Shown in pieces: positions 6,132-10,390 of a DNA stretch of 10,390 bases (position 1 is the first letter of the stretch; every line of letters begins with the position of its first letter). The position numbers and the translations under genes were made by a program. The notes beneath the pieces are model-generated. The model did not search any database and was not told the origin of the DNA. It saw nothing but the letters and a program-made list of their open reading frames with translations. The stretch is taken from contig CAMBEY010000085.1 in assembly GCA_945865705.1 (NCBI GenBank), forward strand, positions 1 to 10,390, given 5' to 3'. The DNA comes from Candidatus Sulfopaludibacter sp. SbA3 (GTDB lineage: Bacteria > Acidobacteriota > Terriglobia > 2-12-FULL-54-10).

Positions 6132-6386
6132 TTATTGCATCCGCCGAGATTTAATAAAAGAATAGAGGCCAAAGGTAGCCATGGCCGCCGTGAAGACGCC
6201 AGAGGCCACGAGCTTCCACACTCCACCGCCGGGCTGGTAGGCGCGCCACTCCTTTAGCAGAGAGAATGCGCCAAACACGGCGAAGCAAATGAAGATGAAG
6301 CCGGTGACTTCCAGCCAGAGCTGATGCAGAACTCTGAAGCTCTGGCGCAGCCAATTCCAAAAGAAACCGCCCGATGGTGCGCTCAT
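6132..6386 (-). CDS. Small two-helix membrane protein
   Basis: An 84-residue product from the ATG at 6386 (a GTG at 6404 would add six residues). After a short Gly/Trp-rich N-terminus (APSGGFFWNWLRQSF) it has two hydrophobic segments, about residues 28-45 (VTGFIFICFAVFGAFSLL) and 61-80 (LVASGVFTAAMATFGLYS), joined by a short hydrophilic loop, and ends in basic KSRRMQ, so both ends probably face the cytoplasm. I do not recognise a named family. It is the first gene of the minus-strand run and ends 21 bases before the mutase start, so cotranscription is likely, but nothing in its sequence links it to B12 or CoA chemistry. Neither candidate start has a clear ribosome-binding site. A weak TTGGCA-16-TATGAA pair (6421-6416 and 6399-6394) ends about seven bases before the ATG, which hints at a leaderless transcript. 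Confidence 0.65.
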   Translation of the reverse strand: MSAPSGGFFWNWLRQSFRVLHQLWLEVTGFIFICFAVFGAFSLLKEWRAYQPGGGVWKLVASGVFTAAMATFGLYSFIKSRRMQ

Positions 6387-6478
6387 GCTGGGTTCATATT
6401 CCACAAAGTAAAATTGCCAACTACCGTATCCTGATCTTCATCGAGTTGCGAATCAGCCTGCCGCATTCATGGTAAGCG

Positions 6479-6492
6479 AATATCACGATATT
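6479..6492. promoter_or_regulatory. Interrupted palindrome, candidate operator
   Basis: AATATC-AC-GATATT is a perfect six-base inverted repeat with a two-base spacer. It lies in the 280-base gap between the divergent membrane-protein/mutase run and the kinase gene, about 93 bases from one start and 175 from the other. It is AT-rich in a GC-rich setting, as helix-turn-helix dimer sites often are. The rest of 6405-6666 shows a TATATT at 6604-6609 without a matching -35, a nine-base direct repeat ATTGCCAAC (6413-6421, 6490-6498), and no convincing gene. Confidence 0.35.
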
Positions 6493-6666
6493 GCCAACCG
6501 CGGCGAAGAGTCGTGGCGAGTGTCCTGCTGGCGGCGCGGCTTGTGGGTGTTGACCAATTTGAGGATGGGCCCGGAAAGAAGATGCGGGAGGCCGGAATCG
6601 CGGTATATTTAAAGCCGGATCGTCATTGTGAATTAGATTGCAATTTCATGGCCGTGTAGATTGAGC

Positions 6667-8562
6667 ATGCTGGATTTTATTAAGAACATCTTTAAGGGCA
6701 AACCGGATGAAGTGAAAGCCGTGAAAGCCCCTGCGCCCAGGCGAGAGGAGCCGCGTCCTGCGGGTGCTTCGCCCGCCGCCAATGCTCCGGCAAAGCCCGC
6801 GCCCGCCAATAAGCCTTCCAGAATTCCTGTCGAAACCGAAGAGCCCGTTTTCCGTATTGGCCAGACGGTTCGAGCTCCGGGCCTCGGCGATTTTACGGTT
6901 CATGATATAAAAGGCGGCAAGGGCAAGAGCGGCATGGGCGTGGTGTACATCGTTCTGGATGTCAGCTCGATGACGCCCTACGCCGTGAAGACTTTTCAAA
7001 AGTGGGTGCTGGGCACGCCGGACCTGATCCAGCGATTCCTGCGCGAAGCGGAGACTTGGATTCGCCTGGAGCAGCATCACAACATTGTCAGGGCTTATTA
7101 CGTTACCACCATCAACGATCAACCGCACATCTTCCTTGAGTACGTTGCGGGATCCGACCTGCGCAAGAAAATTTCAGCGGGGCCGATGCCGATCCGCGAT
7201 ATTTTGCGCTACTCGATACAGTTTTGTCGCGGCATGGCCCACGCCGCGAAGAAGGTTCCGGGGCTGGTGCATCGCGATGTCAAACCGGAGAACTGCATGT
7301 TCACTCCGGACGATATTCTCAAGGTAACGGACTTCGGTCTGGTGAAAGTTCTGGCGCAGGCGGACATTTTGCCTGTGGTGGGCGCAGCCGGCGCGGAAGA
7401 AATCGGCGATGAATTGGCGTCCCAGGTTTTCCGCACACGCGTCGGGGAGATGGGCGTGGGAACCATGCCCTACATGGCCCCGGAGCAGTTCACCGACTTC
7501 GCCAATGTCACCGTAACCGCGGATATCTACTCCTTCGGCGTCATGCTCTACGAAATGCTCACCGGCAAACGGCCCTTCAAGGCGCGCAAGCCGGAGGATT
7601 TTTACTATCAGCATTTGAAGGTTACGCCGCTTGATCCGGTTACCATGCGCAATGATGTGGGAGTAGAACTATCCATTATCACCATGCGTTGCATGGCCAA
7701 AAAGTCCGATCAACGCTACCAAGATTTCGATGCCCTGGAAAGGGATCTCGCCGCGCTTTTGAAAAAGCAGTTTAAGGAATCGCTGCCACTGGCCGCCAAG
7801 GAAGAGCTGGACGCATGGGAAATCGTCAACAAAGGCGCCGCGCTGAGCAACCTGGATCGTGACAAAGAAGCCTTGGAATATTTCGATAAGGCCTTGAAGT
7901 TAATGCCGACATTTGACGCCGCCTGGCTCAATAAGGGCGTGGTGCTGGCAAAAAAGAAAAAGTACGACGAGGCCATCGCGTGCTATGCCAAAGCCGTCGA
8001 ATACAATCCTAACTCGGCTGACGCCTGGTATAACACCGGCTATGCGAACCAGCACAAAGGGGATCTCGCGACATCGCTGGAAGCCTATGATCGCGCCATT
8101 ACCTTGAATCCGCTGTTTGAAGCGGCATGGCTCAACAAGGGCGTCATATTGCGGCGGCTGAAGCGCGAGCAGGAGGCCATCGAGAGTTACGATCGCGTGA
8201 TTGCCATCAATGCTGGATCGGCCGTGGCGTGGTTCAATAAGGGCTTCGCCTTGAGTCAGCTCGGCCAGATGCGCGAGGCGCTGGAGTGCTATGAGAAAGC
8301 GCTGGCCATCAATCCACAATTCCTGGAAGTCTGGTTGAATCGTGGCGTCGTATTGCGGAAATCGAATCGTCTGATCGAGGCCCTTGTTTGCTATGACAAG
8401 GCCCTCGCCATCCATGGTCGCCATCCCGAAGCGTGGTACAACAAGGGCCTGGTTCTGCTGAAACTTGGACAGAAGCGGGAATCGCAGGAGGCATTCCAGA
8501 AAGCCGCCGCCCTGGACCCCAAGATCGCTGAACAACTCAAGCAGCAGGGCCTCTACAGCTAG
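6667..8562 (+). CDS. Hanks-type Ser/Thr protein kinase with C-terminal TPR repeats
   Basis: From the ATG at 6667 the product has 631 residues (a TTG at 6661 would add two). Order: a possible amphipathic helix MLDFIKNIFKGK (1-12); an Ala/Pro-rich linker to about 55; a kinase domain about 60-365; then seven TPRs (383-618) of 34-36 residues with a repeated AW-x-NKG start. Kinase landmarks are all present: glycine loop GKSGMGVVY (86-94), Lys108 in YAVKTF, helix-C Glu127, HRDVKPEN (202-209), DFG (222-224), GTMPYMAPE (265-273) and DIYSFGVMLYEMLTGKRPF. It is an RD kinase and should be active on Ser/Thr of partner proteins; the TPRs probably recruit them. There is no membrane segment, so it is cytosolic or peripherally attached. 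The stretch from DFG to APE is about 20 residues longer than in PknB. The gene is divergent from the mutase run and convergent with the acetyltransferase. No clear Shine-Dalgarno precedes the start. Confidence 0.93.
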   Translation: MLDFIKNIFKGKPDEVKAVKAPAPRREEPRPAGASPAANAPAKPAPANKPSRIPVETEEPVFRIGQTVRAPGLGDFTVHDIKGGKGKSGMGVVYIVLDVSSMTPYAVKTFQKWVLGTPDLIQRFLREAETWIRLEQHHNIVRAYYVTTINDQPHIFLEYVAGSDLRKKISAGPMPIRDILRYSIQFCRGMAHAAKKVPGLVHRDVKPENCMFTPDDILKVTDFGLVKVLAQADILPVVGAAGAEEIGDELASQVFRTRVGEMGVGTMPYMAPEQFTDFANVTVTADIYSFGVMLYEMLTGKRPFKARKPEDFYYQHLKVTPLDPVTMRNDVGVELSIITMRCMAKKSDQRYQDFDALERDLAALLKKQFKESLPLAAKEELDAWEIVNKGAALSNLDRDKEALEYFDKALKLMPTFDAAWLNKGVVLAKKKKYDEAIACYAKAVEYNPNSADAWYNTGYANQHKGDLATSLEAYDRAITLNPLFEAAWLNKGVILRRLKREQEAIESYDRVIAINAGSAVAWFNKGFALSQLGQMREALECYEKALAINPQFLEVWLNRGVVLRKSNRLIEALVCYDKALAIHGRHPEAWYNKGLVLLKLGQKRESQEAFQKAAALDPKIAEQLKQQGLYS

Positions 8563-8573
8563 CGGTTTGCTGC

Positions 8574-9089
8574 TCAAATTTTACTGCTAAGATTGCTCAG
8601 TGCTTGGCCGGAAATTTTATACGCATCCCATTCTGTATTGTGCTCCGCTCCCAAAGCGGTATAGAAATTGATCGCCCGCCTGTTCCAACTGAGCACGGAC
8701 CACGACATGCCCGTGCATCCGCGCGACACGGCAATTCCGGCCAGGTGCCTCATCAGGATTTCCCCGTACCCGTTTCCGCGATGGGCTTCACGAACCAGAA
8801 TGTCTTCGATGTACAAGCCGGGCGCGGCGGCGAATGTGGAGAGGGTGTGATAATAAACCGCATACGCCACCGGCTCGTCTCCCAGCCATCCGAGCACCGC
8901 CTCGGCAAACGGCGTCGGACCGAATAGGGCCGCGCGCATTCTTTCCGGCGTTGCTGTTACGCGATGAGCCATCCTCTCGAAATCCGCCAACTCGCCGATA
9001 AGGGTGAGCAGGATGGGAATTTCTCCAGGGTCCAGCGGGCGAACCAGGACTTGTTCACGGGGAGCGGTATTGCCGGACTGTTCTGCCAT
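8574..9089 (-). CDS. GNAT-family N-acetyltransferase, SSAT (diamine acetyltransferase)-like
   Basis: A 171-residue GNAT enzyme that transfers acetyl from acetyl-CoA to an amine. The order of blocks fits the spermidine/spermine or thialysine acetyltransferase branch: VRPLDPGEIPILLTLIGEL (16-34), GDEPVAYAVYY (70-80), the LYIEDILV strand (92-99), the acetyl-CoA loop REAHRGNGYGEIL (100-112, R/Q-x-x-G-x-G type), WSVLSWNRRAINFY (130-143) and LGAEHNTEW (146-154). Tyr143 lines up with the likely general-acid tyrosine of SSAT. The natural substrate (polyamine, thialysine or other amine) cannot be fixed from sequence. The first 12 residues are a variable leader. The ATG at 9089 has GGAG on the minus strand at 9100-9097, seven bases upstream. 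Its stop lies only 11 bases from that of the convergent kinase gene, with no terminator hairpin between. Confidence 0.88.
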   Translation of the reverse strand: MAEQSGNTAPREQVLVRPLDPGEIPILLTLIGELADFERMAHRVTATPERMRAALFGPTPFAEAVLGWLGDEPVAYAVYYHTLSTFAAAPGLYIEDILVREAHRGNGYGEILMRHLAGIAVSRGCTGMSWSVLSWNRRAINFYTALGAEHNTEWDAYKISGQALSNLSSKI

Positions 9090-9151
9090 ATTTCATCTCC
9101 ATAAAAGTTTTTGAAAAAGTTGTGGATCGGTTGGGAGGCGCGGGCGCAATC

Positions 9152-9180
9152 TTGCTTTCGTCCTTGGGGACGGGTAGTAT
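9152..9180 (+). promoter_or_regulatory. Promoter of the tRNA-Arg gene
   Basis: TTGCTT (9152-9157) and TAGTAT (9175-9180) are spaced by exactly 17 bases, and the -10 ends 12 bases before the mature tRNA, leaving a leader of about six bases. Three of six and four of six consensus matches; position and spacing are the stronger argument. Confidence 0.5.
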
Positions 9181-9192
9181 GAATTTTCCTGC

Positions 9193-9269
9193 GCGCCCGT
9201 AGCTCAGTTGGATAGAGCGACTGACTTCGAATCAGTAGGTCGGGTGTTCGACTCACCCCGGGCGCACCA
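9193..9269 (+). tRNA. tRNA-Arg (anticodon UCG)
   Basis: The sequence folds into a complete cloverleaf: acceptor GCGCCCG (9193-9199) with CGGGCGC (9259-9265), D stem GCTC/GAGC with a nine-base loop holding GG, anticodon stem ACTGA/TCAGT around loop CTTCGAA, variable loop of five bases, and T stem GGGTG/CACCC with loop TTCGACT. The anticodon is TCG at 9227-9229, which reads arginine CGA and, by wobble, other CGN codons. The discriminator is A and the CCA end is encoded at 9267-9269. T54-T55 and all stems are fully paired, so the gene looks functional. No integrase or partial copy of its 3' end was seen nearby. Confidence 0.97.
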
Positions 9270-9384
9270 TTTTCCCCTATGCCTCCTGTGCCACAGCCTG
9301 ACTACTGTCCAGGACCCAGATTCACAAATGATATTCAAGCGATACTCGCGCCTGACTCACGCCACACCGTAAGGATATCAAGCA

Positions 9385-10390
9385 ATGACCCCTCTTCCCG
9401 AATCCAGCGACCTCAAACGGCCTGAAAAAAACAACGCTGCGGAATGGAAACTCACGCGCGTGGGCCTGGACGCACTGAGCATCCGGCAGGACTTCCTCGA
9501 GAATCTTTTCTTCATTCAAGGCACCTTCCCCGGCATGGCCACCAAAAACGATTACTATCAGGCGCTGGCCATCACCGTTCGTGACCGCCTGTTGCAGCGC
9601 TGGACCGAGACCGTGCAGACCTATTTACGCGACAAGGTGCGTACGGTGAGCTATCTCTCGGCGGAGTATCTCCCCGGGCCGCGCCTGGCGGCATCCATGC
9701 TGAATCTGGGCATGGCCGAAGAGACACGCGCCGCTCTGGCCCCGCTCGGCCTCAATCTGGATGAGCTGATCGACGAGGAAGACGAGCCGGGACTCGGCAA
9801 CGGTGGGCTGGGGCGCCTCGCCGCCTGCTTTCTTGATTCGCTGGCGACCCTCAAAATACCAGCGGTCGGCTATGGCATTCGCTATGAGTTCGGCATCTTC
9901 GATCAACTGATCAAGGACGGCTGGCAGGTGGAGACAGCCGACACCTGGCTACGCTACGGCAACCCCTGGGAGATTCGCCGACCGCATATTGCTTACGAAG
10001 TCTCGCTCGGTGGCCGCACCGAGCATCAGCAAGCTGATCACGGACGCCGCCATGTGCGATGGGCGGCTCACGAGGTGATTCGCGGCGTGGCCTATGACAC
10101 GCCCGTGATGGGCTACGGTGTGAACAACTCGAACCTCCTGCGGTTGTGGAGCGCGGAGGCTCCCGAGTCCTTTGACTTCAATGCCTTCAATGCCGGCGAC
10201 TACGTGGGCGCCGTGCTGCGCAGCATCCGCTCGGAAACGGTCAGCAAGGTTCTCTATCCCAGTGATGATTCCGATACGGGGAAGCGCCTGCGGCTGATCC
10301 AGCAACATTTCTTCGTCTCCTGCTCACTCCAGGATATGATCCGGCTGTATCTGCAAGCCAACCTTCCGCTGGATCGCTTTCACGAGCGTT
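9385..10390 (+). CDS. glgP: Alpha-glucan (glycogen/maltodextrin) phosphorylase, N-terminal part
   Basis: A GT35 phosphorylase that releases glucose 1-phosphate from the ends of alpha-1,4-glucans, using pyridoxal phosphate. The frame is open to the window edge: 335 of the usual 800 or more residues are present. Diagnostic segments are YLSAEYLPGPRL (90-101), EPGLGNGGLGRLAACFLDS (134-152), the PAVGYGIRYEFGIFDQ block (159-174), TWLRYGNPWEIRRP (187-200), TPVMGYGVNNSNLLRLW (239-255), and YPSDDSDTGKRLRLIQQHFF (291-310). The PLP-binding lysine and phosphate-site residues lie beyond the window, so activity cannot be judged. The ATG at 9385 is chosen because AAGGA (9371-9375) lies nine bases upstream. 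It follows the tRNA-Arg gene by 115 bases; no convincing separate promoter was found, though TTCACA at 9321-9326 resembles a -35. I place it among glycogen phosphorylases rather than maltose phosphorylases (a different family). Confidence 0.93.
   Translation, partial: MTPLPESSDLKRPEKNNAAEWKLTRVGLDALSIRQDFLENLFFIQGTFPGMATKNDYYQALAITVRDRLLQRWTETVQTYLRDKVRTVSYLSAEYLPGPRLAASMLNLGMAEETRAALAPLGLNLDELIDEEDEPGLGNGGLGRLAACFLDSLATLKIPAVGYGIRYEFGIFDQLIKDGWQVETADTWLRYGNPWEIRRPHIAYEVSLGGRTEHQQADHGRRHVRWAAHEVIRGVAYDTPVMGYGVNNSNLLRLWSAEAPESFDFNAFNAGDYVGAVLRSIRSETVSKVLYPSDDSDTGKRLRLIQQHFFVSCSLQDMIRLYLQANLPLDRFHER

Noticed and set aside
6469..6659. Two overlapping small open frames before the kinase (47 codons from ATG 6469; 48 codons from GTG 6513)
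   Set aside because: Neither has a ribosome-binding site or recognisable motif, codon use is poor for this GC-rich genome, and the region holds regulatory-looking sequence instead.
7900..8577. A 225-codon minus-strand open frame opposite the TPR region
   Set aside because: It mirrors the TPR repeats, so its apparent internal periodicity is inherited from the plus-strand repeats.
9193..9269. tRNA-Arg as an integration site for a mobile element
   Set aside because: No integrase gene and no repeated copy of the tRNA 3' end were found on either side; the next gene is a housekeeping phosphorylase.
1..10390. CRISPR array, toxin-antitoxin, prophage or defence system
   Set aside because: No regularly spaced repeats, nuclease or helicase genes, small antitoxin pairs or phage genes were seen anywhere in the window.

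Overview
The window looks like ordinary chromosome from a GC-rich, non-enteric bacterium, most likely an acidobacterium (Acidobacteriota). The reasons are the DUF1552 protein followed by an exported ankyrin-repeat protein, an exported protein ending in a WYP...EFWPDIKR pattern that I associate with acidobacterial genomes, an archaeal-type methylmalonyl-CoA mutase large subunit, and a soluble Hanks-type kinase fused to TPRs. This placement comes from recall of families, not from a search.

Layout. (1) Positions 1-2421, plus strand: the C-terminus of a DUF1552 protein, a stem-loop, then a 608-residue secreted ankyrin-repeat protein with a good terminator behind it. (2) Positions 2422-2980: a short T-rich direct repeat, a promoter-like site, a 58-residue protein with 11 cysteines (probable zinc binder), and a GC-rich hairpin. 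(3) Positions 2981-6404, minus strand, a tight four-gene run read right to left: a two-helix membrane protein, methylmalonyl-CoA mutase catalytic subunit, a conserved exported protein of unknown function, and thiazole synthase ThiG. Gaps are 21, 28 and 51 bases. ThiG and the exported protein each also have their own -10-like element. (4) Positions 6405-6666: a divergent intergenic region with a 14-base interrupted palindrome. (5) Positions 6667-8562, plus: a Ser/Thr protein kinase with seven C-terminal TPRs. (6) Positions 8574-9089, minus: an SSAT-like GNAT acetyltransferase, tail to tail with the kinase. (7) Positions 9193-9269, plus: tRNA-Arg(UCG) with encoded CCA and a promoter. (8) Positions 9385-10390, plus: the N-terminal 335 residues of an alpha-glucan phosphorylase, cut by the window edge.

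Functionally this is central metabolism (odd-chain/branched propionyl-CoA route, thiamine thiazole, glycogen breakdown), one signalling kinase, and lineage-specific exported proteins. I found no transposase, integrase, CRISPR array, toxin-antitoxin pair or defence island. The items most worth a second look are the cysteine-rich mini-protein, the kinase with an enlarged activation segment, the exported protein of unknown function next to the mutase, the possible leaderless promoter of thiG, and the palindrome between the divergent genes.
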